Source: an uncultured Fidelibacterota bacterium
GTDB lineage: Bacteria > Fidelibacterota > Marinisomatia > Marinisomatales > TCS55
NCBI GenBank assembly: GCA_913009735.1
Contig: CAJVYU010000003.1
Coordinates: 1-56,163 of the forward strand
Direction: 5' to 3'
DNA length: 56,163 nucleotides
Both the position numbers and the translations under genes were made by a program. The notes beneath the pieces are model-generated. The model saw only the letters and a program-made list of their open reading frames with translations, did not search any database and had not been told where the DNA came from. Positions 38,020 through 46,119 of the stretch are shown here, piece by piece (position 1 is the stretch's first letter; each line of letters begins with the position of its first letter).

Positions 38020-39260
38020 TGTCAAATAATTTACAGTATACAGCTCCTGCTGAAGGTAGAAAAATAACTCTAAAAAATAATAAGCTCGTCGTCCCTGATA
38101 ATCCGATCATTCCATTTATCGAAGGAGATGGAATAGGACCTGATATTTGGCGAGCGTCAAAAATGGTCTTTGATGCTGCAGTCAAAAAAGCTTATGATGG
38201 AAAACGGAAAATACAGTGGATGGAAATTCTTGCAGGAGAGAAGTCTTATAATGAATGTGGTAAATGGCTTCCGGATGAAACACCCAAAGCGATTGGTGAA
38301 TATTTTGTTTCAATTAAAGGGCCTTTAACCACTCCTGTAGGAGGAGGGATTCGGAGCTTGAATGTTGCATTGAGACAAATATTAGATCTGTATGCCTGTA
38401 TACGCCCTGTACGTCATTTTACCGGCGTCCCAAGTCCGGTTCTTAAGCCGGGTAACCTTAATATTGTCATTTTCAGGGAAAATACAGAAGATGTTTATGC
38501 AGGTATTGAATGGGAAAGTGGGTCAGATGATGCTAATCGACTAATTAAAATTCTGCGTGATGATTTTAATAAAGAAATCAGAGAATTATCAGGACTTGGA
38601 ATTAAACCTATGAGTCCTTTTGGATCAAAACGATTAGTAAAGCAAGCCATTCAATTTGCAATTAAAAATGACAAGAAAAGCGTCACTCTTGTTCATAAAG
38701 GCAACATAATGAAATTTACTGAAGGAGCTTTCCGTGATTGGGGATATGAATTGGCAATGGATGAATTCTCTGATGATGTTATTACAGAAAAAGCTTTATG
38801 GGATGAATATTCTGGTATAGCGAATGATAAGGTTATTATCAAAGATCGGATTGCAGACGCCATGTTTCAGCAGGTACTTCTTCGTCCTGAAGAATATGAT
38901 GTTATTGCTACTTCAAATTTAAACGGTGACTATTTATCTGACGCATGTGCAGCACAAGTCGGTGGATTAGGCATGGCTCCGGGAGCAAATATGTCAGATC
39001 ATGTGGCATTATTTGAAGCCACGCATGGTACAGCTCCCAAATATACAAACCAGGATAAAGTTAACCCCGGTTCTCTCATTTTATCCGGTGTTATGATGCT
39101 GGATTATTTGGAGTGGAAGGAAGCCGGTAGTTTGATTATTGACGCGATCCGTGAAACGGTATTACAAAAAAAGGTAACCTACGATTTAGAAAGACAAATG
39201 GAAGGCGCAACAAAGTTGTCTACATCGGGATTTGCTGAAGCTATTATCAGCAATATGTAA
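38019..39260 (+). CDS. icd: Isocitrate dehydrogenase (NADP type)
   Basis: TCA-cycle enzyme converting isocitrate to 2-oxoglutarate, 413 residues. The substrate loop [13 protein letters not shown] includes S113, the position that is phosphorylated in the E. coli enzyme. [25 protein letters not shown] matches the metal/cofactor region (parts). K341-Y342 in [17 protein letters not shown] are the residues that select NADP in the E. coli-type enzyme. No kinase/phosphatase gene (aceK) is in the window. A strong terminator follows. Confidence 0.97.
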   Translation: MSNNLQYTAPAEGRKITLKNNKLVVPDNPIIPFIEGDGIGPDIWRASKMVFDAAVKKAYDGKRKIQWMEILAGEKSYNECGKWLPDETPKAIGEYFVSIKGPLTTPVGGGIRSLNVALRQILDLYACIRPVRHFTGVPSPVLKPGNLNIVIFRENTEDVYAGIEWESGSDDANRLIKILRDDFNKEIRELSGLGIKPMSPFGSKRLVKQAIQFAIKNDKKSVTLVHKGNIMKFTEGAFRDWGYELAMDEFSDDVITEKALWDEYSGIANDKVIIKDRIADAMFQQVLLRPEEYDVIATSNLNGDYLSDACAAQVGGLGMAPGANMSDHVALFEATHGTAPKYTNQDKVNPGSLILSGVMMLDYLEWKEAGSLIIDAIRETVLQKKVTYDLERQMEGATKLSTSGFAEAIISNM

Positions 39261-39280
39261 ATGATGAAAAATGAATCTGA

Positions 39281-39311
39281 AAAAAAGGTGCGCCACCTGC
39301 GCACCTTTTTT
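39281..39311 (+). terminator. Intrinsic terminator after icd
   Basis: A perfect 13-bp stem (AAAAAAGGTGCGC at 39281-39293, GCGCACCTTTTTT at 39299-39311) with a 5-base loop CACCT. The T run on one arm and A run on the other make it able to act in both directions. It separates icd from obg. Confidence 0.9.
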
Positions 39312-39329
39312 GTTTTAAATTGAATTATT

Positions 39330-40304
39330 ATGTTTGTTGATTATACAATTTTAAAATGCATATCAGGGAAGGGCGGTGCCGGTGCCGTTTCGTTTCGACG
39401 GGAGAAATTTGTACCCAAAGGAGGTCCTGACGGAGGAAATGGCGGCAAAGGGGGAGATGTTATCTTTCGAGCAGACAGGCAATTGCACACACTCCGGGAT
39501 ATTCGCTATAAAAAAGTATATAAAGCAAAAAATGGCCAACCCGGATCTTCCAATCAAAAGACTGGGAAAAATGGGGAAGATGCTCTCATTCGAGTTCCGC
39601 TGGGAACAGTTATAAAAATTGAAAATACAGGTGAAGTTACTGCTGACCTTGTTGAAGACAATCAGGTCTTTATCGCTCTTAAGGGTGGTATAGGTGGCAG
39701 AGGAAATGCGTGCTTTAAATCAGCCACCCATCAAACGCCTCGTTATGCCCAACCGGGAATGGAAGGAAAAGCGGAAACATTTGAGGTTGAGCTCAAAGTA
39801 CTGGCCGATGTGGGCTTGGTTGGACTGCCTAATGCCGGAAAATCTACTTTATTATCGGTTGTATCGTCAGCTCGACCGAAAATTGCAGATTATCCATTTA
39901 CTACACTAGAGCCGAATCTTGGTATCGTGAAATATGGAGAATTTCAGTCATTTGTCATGGCGGATATTCCCGGACTGATTGAAGGTGCTGCTAAAGGTAA
40001 GGGATTAGGGCATCAATTTTTAAAACATGTGGAACGAACCAAAGTTTTATTATTTATGATTGATTGTACAGAAGAAAATCCACAATCTGTTTTTGAAACA
40101 TTATCAGCAGAATTAAAAACATATAATCCTGATATGAAGAAAAAACCCTATTTGATTATCAGAACGAAAATAGACTTGAGAAATGATGATACAGATGCAA
40201 TGTGGTCACATATGTCTAATATGCTGGATATTTCCTCGGTGACTAACCAGGGTGTTAAACAATTGATATCTCGTATAACTGAATTACTGCATGAAAAAGA
40301 CTGA
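39330..40304 (+). CDS. obg: Obg GTPase
   Basis: Ribosome-associated GTPase needed for large-subunit maturation, 324 residues. The N-terminal Gly-rich Obg fold (CISGKGGAGAVSFRREKFVPKGGPDGG in parts), G1 GLPNAGKST, the FTTLEPNLG switch, G3 DIPGLIEGA and G4 RTKIDL are present. The C-terminal OCT domain of the B. subtilis protein is absent, a common variant. The end overlaps dprA by 14 bases. Confidence 0.96.
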   Translation: MFVDYTILKCISGKGGAGAVSFRREKFVPKGGPDGGNGGKGGDVIFRADRQLHTLRDIRYKKVYKAKNGQPGSSNQKTGKNGEDALIRVPLGTVIKIENTGEVTADLVEDNQVFIALKGGIGGRGNACFKSATHQTPRYAQPGMEGKAETFEVELKVLADVGLVGLPNAGKSTLLSVVSSARPKIADYPFTTLEPNLGIVKYGEFQSFVMADIPGLIEGAAKGKGLGHQFLKHVERTKVLLFMIDCTEENPQSVFETLSAELKTYNPDMKKKPYLIIRTKIDLRNDDTDAMWSHMSNMLDISSVTNQGVKQLISRITELLHEKD

Positions 40305-41385
40305 TCTTATCCAAATATTAAATCTATTAAATGTACCGAAACTTGGACCCCAAAGAGTTCGAAACATTATGGCACATTTTGAGAATGGCGATGCAGTATT
40401 CAATGCAACAAAAAAGGACTTATGTCAGCAGTCTGGTATTGATATCGCAATTGCCGGATCGATAAAGAATTATAACGATTTCGATTTTGGCGAAAAAGAG
40501 GTTAAAAAATCCGAGAATTTAAATGTATCTATTGTCTCCATCTGGGATGATGAATATCCGATTATGTTAAAGAAAATTTATGATCCACCTGTCATTTTAT
40601 TTACAAAAGGACAATCGCTGAATAAAGAAGAAGATGCAGTCGCCATAGTTGGCACAAGAAAGTTCACACCTTATGGTAAAAGTATGACAATATCTATCGT
40701 GAAAGACCTGAATTCTTCCGAAATAACGGTTGTCAGCGGTTTGGCCAGAGGTATTGACACTATTGCCCATAAAGAAACCGTAAAAAATAAGATGCGGACC
40801 ATCGCAGTTCTTGGCAGTGGAATTGATGTTGTTTACCCAGCTGAAAATTGGAAATTGTTTAACGAAATTTGCGAAAAAGGGACCGTTATTTCCGAATTTC
40901 GGTTTGGCACTAAACCGGATGGCGGAAATTTTCCCCAACGTAATCGGATTATCAGCGGACTATCTCACGCTACGGTTGTCATCGAAGCAGGACATAGGAG
41001 CGGCGCCATCTTAACGGCATTTAATGCTGTAGATCAAAACAGAGATGTGTTTGCTGTTCCGGGACGAGTAACCGATCCCCAGAGCAAGGGAACGATTCGG
41101 TTAATTCGGAATGGTGCATTCCCAGTGGAAAGAGGAAAACAGGTTATCGATCATATTCAACCGAAGTTATTTAAACCACGCAGACCCGTGCAGGAAACGA
41201 TCAACCTTAAATTAACAGATGACGAAAGATCATTATTGGTCGTTCTAAATCATCAGCCTCAGCATATAGATGAAATTGTGTCCGTATCAGGAGTAAATCT
41301 GACAAAGACACTTACATTACTTTTAGGAATGGAATTAAAAGGAGCTGTCATACAATTGAGCGGGAAACAGTTTGTACGCGCTTGA
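40291..41385 (+). CDS. dprA: DNA processing protein DprA
   Basis: Loads RecA on incoming single-stranded DNA during natural transformation, 364 residues. An N-terminal HhH-like part (LLNVPKLGPQRVRNIM) is followed by the Rossmann domain with VAIVGTRKFTPYG, SGLARGIDTIAH, GSGIDVVYPAEN, FPQRNRIISGLSHATVVIEA and a C-terminal winged helix (HIDEIVSVSGVNLTKTLTLL). With the ComEA-like and pilin-like genes about 5-7 kb upstream it hints at competence in this organism. Confidence 0.95.
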   Translation: MKKTDLIQILNLLNVPKLGPQRVRNIMAHFENGDAVFNATKKDLCQQSGIDIAIAGSIKNYNDFDFGEKEVKKSENLNVSIVSIWDDEYPIMLKKIYDPPVILFTKGQSLNKEEDAVAIVGTRKFTPYGKSMTISIVKDLNSSEITVVSGLARGIDTIAHKETVKNKMRTIAVLGSGIDVVYPAENWKLFNEICEKGTVISEFRFGTKPDGGNFPQRNRIISGLSHATVVIEAGHRSGAILTAFNAVDQNRDVFAVPGRVTDPQSKGTIRLIRNGAFPVERGKQVIDHIQPKLFKPRRPVQETINLKLTDDERSLLVVLNHQPQHIDEIVSVSGVNLTKTLTLLLGMELKGAVIQLSGKQFVRA

Positions 41386-41432
41386 TCAGATTGCTAATTT
41401 CCCCGCCGTAAAACAACATATAAAAATTACTT

Positions 41433-41526
41433 GGAGAGGTGGCCGAGCTGGCTGAAGGCGCTCGCCTGCTAAGTGAGTAACCGGAGATAATCTGGTTCGA
41501 GAGTTCGAATCTCTCCCTCTCCGCCA
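41433..41526 (+). tRNA. tRNA-Ser (anticodon GCU), CCA encoded
   Basis: Acceptor arm GGAGAGG (41433-41439) pairs with CCTCTCC (41516-41522), discriminator G41523, CCA at 41524-41526. The anticodon arm CTCGC-CTGCTAA-GTGAG contains the anticodon GCT. A long variable arm (TAACCGGAGATAATCTGGTT region) marks it as class II serine tRNA, and the T-arm is GAGAG-TTCGAAT-CTCTC. The encoded CCA merges directly into the first unit of the tandem repeat downstream. Confidence 0.95.
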
Positions 41527-41723
41527 ACCTGCGTACCGCTTCACGGTATCTTCGGTCGGCAGGCCAACTTGCGTATTGCTATGCGGTACCTTCGGTTGGC
41601 AGGCCAACTTGCGTATTGCTATGCGGTACCTTCGGTCGGCAGGCCAACTTGCGTATTGCTATGCGGTACCTTCGGTCGGCAGGCCAACTTGCGTATTGCT
41701 ATGTGGTACCTTCGGTCGGCTAG
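41524..41723. repeat. Five tandem 40-bp repeats starting in the tRNA CCA end
   Basis: Units begin at 41524, 41564, 41604, 41644 and 41684, each starting CCAAC and ending GG(C/T)(C/T)GGCAGG or a close variant (the last ends TCGGCTAG). The first unit is the most diverged; units 2-4 are nearly identical, differing at a single position (GGTTGG versus GGTCGG), and unit 5 differs slightly (ATGTGG and CTAG). Unit content includes CTTGCGTATTGCTATGCGG and GGTACCTTCGGTCGG, with a weak stem across unit junctions (GTTGG-CAGG-CCAAC). The period is not a multiple of 3, so reading frames through it are not coding. Confidence 0.95.
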
Positions 41724-41788
41724 CCAACATAAGAAGAATCTTCAGTTGATTAGCCGACCATATTTATAACCAGAATTATGGAGATGAT

Positions 41789-42031
41789 ATGTGGTATGTA
41801 TATGCATTGGAAAACCCGAAAAAAAACTTTATATACATTGGACATTCAAATGATTTAAAGCGACGGTTAAAAGAACATTCTGATGGTAATACTCAATCTA
41901 CTAAAGCCTATCTTCCCTTGATATTAAGTGCCTATGTTGCAGTAACATCGGAGCAAAAAGCTAAACGATTAGAAAAATATTTTAAGACTGGTTCGGGGAA
42001 AACAATTTTGAAAAAAAGAATTCTCCAGTGA
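41789..42031 (+). CDS. Small GIY-YIG nuclease-like protein
   Basis: An 80-residue single-domain protein of the GIY-YIG superfamily. It has WYVYALE (Y-x-Y for GIY), FIYIGHSNDLKRRLKEH (YIG and catalytic Arg) and the metal-binding Glu in AKRLEKYFKTGSG. It is similar in size and ending (GSGKTILKKR) to UPF0213-type proteins. It has no extra DNA-binding domain, unlike classic homing endonucleases. A GGAG lies 6-9 bases before the ATG. It sits after a tRNA-Ser gene and a tandem repeat, and the same arrangement recurs in decayed form at 42081, so a role in mobility of the module is a fair hypothesis. Confidence 0.88.
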   Translation: MWYVYALENPKKNFIYIGHSNDLKRRLKEHSDGNTQSTKAYLPLILSAYVAVTSEQKAKRLEKYFKTGSGKTILKKRILQ

Positions 42032-42080
42032 GGGAATAATTGTGAGAATCCAGGCCAAACGAAGGCGAAGCGTAGTTTGG

Positions 42081-42132
42081 TCTCCCTCTCCGCCAACTTG
42101 CGTATTGCTATGTGGTACCTTCGGTCGGCAGG
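42081..42132. repeat. Second tRNA-Ser 3' tail plus one 40-bp repeat unit
   Basis: Bases 42081-42097 (TCTCCCTCTCCGCCAAC) repeat exactly bases 41512-41528, the 3' end of tRNA-Ser with its CCA. One 40-bp unit (42093-42132) follows, matching unit 5 of the first array most closely (ATGTGG). No tRNA body precedes it; instead CCAAAC and GTTTGG (around 42055-42080) can pair as a stem. It marks the start of a second module copy. Confidence 0.85.
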
Positions 42133-42193
42133 CCAACATAAAATCTTCAGTTGACTAACCGATCATATTTATAACCAGTATTATGAAGGTGAT

Positions 42194-42262
42194 ATGTGGT
42201 ATGTTTATATATTAGAAAACCCGGAAAAAACTTTATATATGTTGGATATACGAATGAATTAA
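42194..42262 (+). pseudogene. Truncated, frameshifted GIY-YIG gene copy
   Basis: The frame opens MWYVYILENPEK like the intact gene at 41789, then one base is missing in an A run near 42222-42228 compared with that copy. This shifts the frame and stops it at 42260-42262. Restoring one A would give NFIYVGYTNELKW, the GIY-YIG motif. Homology to the intact copy ends near 42267. The upstream leader (42133-42193) also matches the first module's leader. Confidence 0.85.
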
Positions 42263-42314
42263 AGTGGGTTTAATAAACCGGTAAAACGGTTCTGATTATT
42301 GAGTTCACTCACAT

Positions 42315-42332
42315 CCACGATTAATATCGTGG
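42315..42332. repeat. Palindrome of a dispersed repeat family
   Basis: CCACGATTAATATCGTGG is an inverted repeat with 6-bp arms and an AT-rich centre. It is related to the perfect 20-bp palindrome 76 bases downstream and resembles hairpin-forming intergenic repeats. Confidence 0.7.
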
Positions 42333-42390
42333 GTTGCGTCCTCATTGGAAACAAAATATATTGTTGTGAAATGGCGTATTGATCCTAAAA

Positions 42391-42410
42391 CCCACGAATT
42401 AATTCGTGGG
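42391..42410. repeat. Perfect 20-bp palindrome
   Basis: CCCACGAATTAATTCGTGGG is a perfect palindrome. With the one at 42315 it forms a pair enclosing TTGGAAACAA..., and GTGGAAACAA also follows the second, so the unit is repeated, not just the palindrome. No coding potential is apparent in this stretch. Confidence 0.75.
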
Positions 42411-42431
42411 GTGGAAACAATAACAAGCCGG

Positions 42432-42451
42432 AACCGATTCATCGGTTTTTC
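42432..42451 (+). terminator. Possible intrinsic terminator
   Basis: AACCGA (42432-42437) and TCGGTT (42442-42447) form a 6-bp stem with a 4-base loop, followed by TTT and a T-rich stretch. It would stop transcription coming from the tRNA/GIY-YIG region. Confidence 0.45.
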
Positions 42452-42593
42452 TTCGTAGTGTGCAATCTTATTAATTTGAAAGTTGAGTTTATTCCTTAAT
42501 TCAGTCATTATATAGAACAGAGCCATTTTGATTTGTATGTCTTTTTTGCGATAAGATCCATTATGAATATAATTAATTGACATAAATTCTAAC

Positions 42594-43301
42594 ATGTGCG
42601 GACGCTTTACACTCACAAAAGACAAGGAAGAAATCGAGGAACGCTTCGAAATTCACATCGATCCCACCATGTTCTCCAAAACGTACAATGCAGCGCCAAA
42701 TCAAATATTACCCATCATTACAAACGACATACAGGAACAGGCTTCCTTTCATCGCTGGGGATTAATCCCACATTGGGCGAAGGATGAACGTATCGGGAAT
42801 AAACTCATCAATGCCCGCGCAGAAACCATTACAGAAAAGCCCTCATTTCGTGATGCAGTGCAAAAAAGACGCTGTTTAGTGATAACAGACGGTTTTTATG
42901 AATGGGAGCGTTCCGGGGCTAATAAACAACCATATCGCATCACGTTAACAGATGAAAGTCTGTTTGCTTATGCGGGTCTTTGGGAATCATGGTCTGCACC
43001 GGATGGCAGGGAAGTGCGTTCGTTTACGATTATTACCGTTGAGCCGAATGAACTCATAAAACCCATTCACAATCGCATGCCGGCTATGCTTTCTCAGGAA
43101 ACAGAGAAAGTTTGGATCTCCGATGAGCCATTGGAAACGGTTTTGCATTTACTCCAGCCTTATGACGAAGAAGAAATGAATGCCTATCCTGTATCCACCC
43201 GTGTAAATTCGACAAAAAATAATGACCCGAGCTTATTAGAAACCGATCAACAAACTTTATTTAGCCCGATTAATTTACCAGCCGCAGATAAACACGGATA
43301 A
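42594..43301 (+). CDS. SOS response-associated (SRAP/YedK-like) protein
   Basis: A 235-residue SRAP-domain protein that forms a covalent crosslink with abasic sites in single-stranded DNA. The catalytic Cys2 (MCGRF), the NARAET motif, GFYEW and the conserved His in IHNRMPAML are all present. The N-terminal Met must be removed for Cys2 to act, so the ATG at 42594 is firm. It stands alone, downstream of the repeat region; such genes are often seen near mobile DNA. Confidence 0.95.
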   Translation: MCGRFTLTKDKEEIEERFEIHIDPTMFSKTYNAAPNQILPIITNDIQEQASFHRWGLIPHWAKDERIGNKLINARAETITEKPSFRDAVQKRRCLVITDGFYEWERSGANKQPYRITLTDESLFAYAGLWESWSAPDGREVRSFTIITVEPNELIKPIHNRMPAMLSQETEKVWISDEPLETVLHLLQPYDEEEMNAYPVSTRVNSTKNNDPSLLETDQQTLFSPINLPAADKHG

Positions 43302-43424
43302 ACACTGATATTATAGAAGTTGAAAAAATAATTGAATAATAAAAAGTTTTTCATAAAAACACTTTGTGTCTATTTGACAAAATTCGTGACATACTTGTCT
43401 AATGAATAAGGCAGGGTAGATAAT

Positions 43425-43967
43425 ATGAGAAAAATACTGTTGTTGTTAATAACCTTACTATCCATCATAATAGCGCAAACACCGCAATTGATTATAGATG
43501 AAAAAACAGGCGATCCCATGCTTATCGGTTTAAGCCAACGGAGTGACTATGAAAGCAGAGATGACTTCAAGGAGTGGTTTAAGGAAGGATATGAAAGCTA
43601 TGTAATTGATGAAGAAACGCTTTCCATGATATCAGAAGTTGATAAGGACTTAACACTTGAATGTTTTATGGGAACATGGTGCGGGGACAGTCGGAGAGAA
43701 GTACCGCGAATCTATAAAATTTTAGACTATTTGAACTTTGATGAAGAAAAACTGAAGATCATGAGCGTTGATAGAAAAAAAGTCAGTCCTGGGGGAGAAC
43801 AAAAGGGACAGAATATTCACCACGTTCCCACATTGATATTTTATAAAGAAGGAAAGGAAATCGGTAGAATTATAGAATCCCCTGTAGGGTCACTGGAAGA
43901 GGATTTTGTGGATATTCTATTCGGTAATCCGCCAACACCCAATTATGCAGATTGGGAAAAAGAATAA
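43425..43967 (+). CDS. Secreted thioredoxin-like protein
   Basis: A 180-residue protein with an N-terminal signal (about 1-18). The thioredoxin-like domain has TWCGDSRRE in place of WCGPC, i.e. a single active-site Cys (CxxS), and the cis-Pro segment HVPTLIFYKEGKE. CxxS thioredoxins cannot complete a dithiol reduction by themselves, so binding or isomerase-like action is more likely. An upstream TTGACA near 43374 could be part of a promoter but no convincing -10 was found. Confidence 0.8.
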   Translation: MRKILLLLITLLSIIIAQTPQLIIDEKTGDPMLIGLSQRSDYESRDDFKEWFKEGYESYVIDEETLSMISEVDKDLTLECFMGTWCGDSRREVPRIYKILDYLNFDEEKLKIMSVDRKKVSPGGEQKGQNIHHVPTLIFYKEGKEIGRIIESPVGSLEEDFVDILFGNPPTPNYADWEKE

Positions 43968-44087
43968 TCTTTGAAATATTGGTATTTATACATAGACCTA
44001 AATTGAGCGATTCCATAAAATGAGGCATTTGTTTATTTCTCGAAAACATGCGGGTCTTCCCATTTCTTGCACCACCCTTACCAATGT

Positions 44088-46119
44088 TAACCCGTCTTAA
44101 GCAGTTCGCGGATCAAAAACCTGTAAGTTATTGATATCAAGGACTCGAGTCTAAAAGGTCGGCACTACAGGACAAAAATTTTCTAGTTGGTAATTTTCAT
44201 TCCGGAGGTAATTTTCGGTGGGGGTTGATCCGGTAGAACCAGATTCATTTGGTGTAAAAGTAACTGTTGATCTTTATCAGGTTGAGTGTATCTTGATAGA
44301 ATAATTTGTCTACCATCAGTTGTAGGCAAGTGAATATCCAGCATCTGCATTGAAATAAACTTTTCTATAACAGCTTTTGGAGTCAACCCAGAGGCCAACG
44401 CTTTTAACCGCTGTTTTAATGTAACCTGGAGACAGTAGGCTACAAAGGCAATAAATATATGTGCTTCGATTCGGTGATCTTTCTGATGAAAAACCGGGCG
44501 GATCTTCAAATTATTTTTTAATTCTTTAAACGCCTGTTCAACTTCTGTAAGCTGAATATAGTATTCCCACAGTTTTGCAGGACGTTCTTTAGTAAGATTG
44601 GACCGTAAGAGATAATTTCCTTCCCGGCGTATTACTTGTGCCAAGCGTTTTTTATCTAATACAAAGGTAAAGGTTTCCTTCGTAACCGACTGGTTTTTCC
44701 CCGGTAAATTAATTTTCACCAATGACCAGGTACGGCCGGCTTCTTTTTTGGCTGCCCCCAGCTTTAGCAATAACTGATCCCGTGTGAGTTTTTGCTCTTG
44801 TAATTCATGTAAACGGCTCCAAAGTTTTTTCAATCGACGTTGACGCATTGATCGTTCCTTATTCACACGACCGGCACTTCTTGCAAGGATATAGAGTTCA
44901 TCACCATTTTCTAAGAGTTTTACCTCCACGGACTCACGGGCTTTATTCCAGTGTAAAGAATGAAACTTTTTTTCCAGTTTAGTCAAACGTCCTTTGGGAG
45001 TCCCCACCAGGTAATGTACCGGATATTCCATCTGTCTCATGGCTGCCAGGGTTTCTTCGGTGGGAATACCACGATCCATTAACCATATTCGGTCGTACCG
45101 CCCATATTGTTCTTCTATTCTTGAAAGAAAAGCAGGTAAGGTGGTCTTATCTGAGGTATTGCCAGGCATTACTTCATAAGCCATTGGAAAACCTTCAGGC
45201 GTGACTATCAGAGCAATAACCACCTGGACACAGTCAGGTCGCTTGTCCCGGCTGTAGCCAAATTTCTTTTTACTATATTTAGGGGGATCACACTCAAAAT
45301 AGGTGCTGGTCAAATCATATAATAGAACATCAAATTTTACATCAAACAAGGTCTCCCACTTTTGACGTAAAAAAGAAAACATATCCTCCTTATATTCCAA
45401 TAATCTATCCAGACAACGATACAGCTTGTCAATCTGAACCAAAGAAAAATCCTCTCCCAATAGATCGGGCATGGCACTGTTGATATACCAATGACGGTGC
45501 AACCGCCATTCACTGCCCGGATCTATCAAGCTGTAACTTACCAGGGTCTTGAAAACATTCAGCCACCGGGTTCCCTTCCGGGAAGGGGTTAATCTTTCTG
45601 ACCAAAACTCATCAAAATCCAATTGCTCCCACAACTGACAAAATAACCAGCACGCTCCCCACTGGCGGGAATGATGCAGCTGTAGCTGGCTAAGTCTGAT
45701 CTGAACAACATCGCAATCAAGCACGGGAGCTTTTCTGTCTTCCGGAAATATGGCCATCTGGGTAGGCTGCGATTGCCCATCGGTAAATACATCGATTGTT
45801 CTACACCAGGCGGCCTTCTGAGAATCATTGATCTCGCCTAAATACAATACTTGCCTCTGTACAACACGACCATTAGATACACGTCGGTTCTCAACAATGC
45901 TCCAATATCGATGGTTTTTACCATCCTTAAAACGGTTTTTGGCTCGTAAAAACATAACCGAATTTTTACTTTATTATGATTGAATAGCAATAGGGTAGGT
46001 CGGCACTACAACACCATATGACCTGTTTTCGAAATACCGAACCCTATTTATCAGGCACTTACAGGTATCGTTACACGTAATTTTGTTGGTTCTTGGGCTG
46101 AATCGCTTAAGACGGGTTA
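44088..46119 (-). mobile_element. IS1634-like insertion sequence (about 2.0 kb)
   Basis: A 15-bp perfect inverted repeat, TAACCCGTCTTAAGC (44088-44102) and GCTTAAGACGGGTTA (46105-46119), brackets the transposase gene and gives a total length typical of the family. Similarity continues imperfectly inward (CCTGTAAGT on both sides). I see no target-site duplication outside these ends. A 14-bp direct repeat AGGTCGGCACTACA (44156-44169 and 45997-46010) lies inside, close to the gene. The alternative that this direct repeat is the target duplication is weaker because no inverted ends adjoin it. Confidence 0.65.
44183..45955 (-). CDS. IS1634/IS4-superfamily transposase
   Basis: DDE transposase of 590 residues, apparently intact. 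Candidate catalytic residues are Asp in LLYDLTSTYFE, Asp in RIWLMDRGIPT and Glu in TEVEQAFKELKNNLKIRP. The N-terminus (FLRAKNRFKDGKNHRYWSIVENRR in parts) and the length fit IS1634-type proteins. It is the only gene between 42.6 and 53.3 kb on the minus strand. Confidence 0.9.
   Translation of the reverse strand: MFLRAKNRFKDGKNHRYWSIVENRRVSNGRVVQRQVLYLGEINDSQKAAWCRTIDVFTDGQSQPTQMAIFPEDRKAPVLDCDVVQIRLSQLQLHHSRQWGACWLFCQLWEQLDFDEFWSERLTPSRKGTRWLNVFKTLVSYSLIDPGSEWRLHRHWYINSAMPDLLGEDFSLVQIDKLYRCLDRLLEYKEDMFSFLRQKWETLFDVKFDVLLYDLTSTYFECDPPKYSKKKFGYSRDKRPDCVQVVIALIVTPEGFPMAYEVMPGNTSDKTTLPAFLSRIEEQYGRYDRIWLMDRGIPTEETLAAMRQMEYPVHYLVGTPKGRLTKLEKKFHSLHWNKARESVEVKLLENGDELYILARSAGRVNKERSMRQRRLKKLWSRLHELQEQKLTRDQLLLKLGAAKKEAGRTWSLVKINLPGKNQSVTKETFTFVLDKKRLAQVIRREGNYLLRSNLTKERPAKLWEYYIQLTEVEQAFKELKNNLKIRPVFHQKDHRIEAHIFIAFVAYCLQVTLKQRLKALASGLTPKAVIEKFISMQMLDIHLPTTDGRQIILSRYTQPDKDQQLLLHQMNLVLPDQPPPKITSGMKITN

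Noticed and set aside
41524-41723. CRISPR array
   Set aside because: Units are adjacent without unique spacers and no cas genes are present, so this is a plain tandem repeat.
41569-41769. Open frame of 66 codons across the 40-bp repeats
   Set aside because: The repeat period is not a multiple of three and the translation changes frame from unit to unit; no family resemblance.
42305-42625. Minus-strand open frame of 106 codons behind the GIY-YIG module
   Set aside because: It reads through two palindromic repeats and into the SRAP gene start; composition looks like translated repeat DNA.
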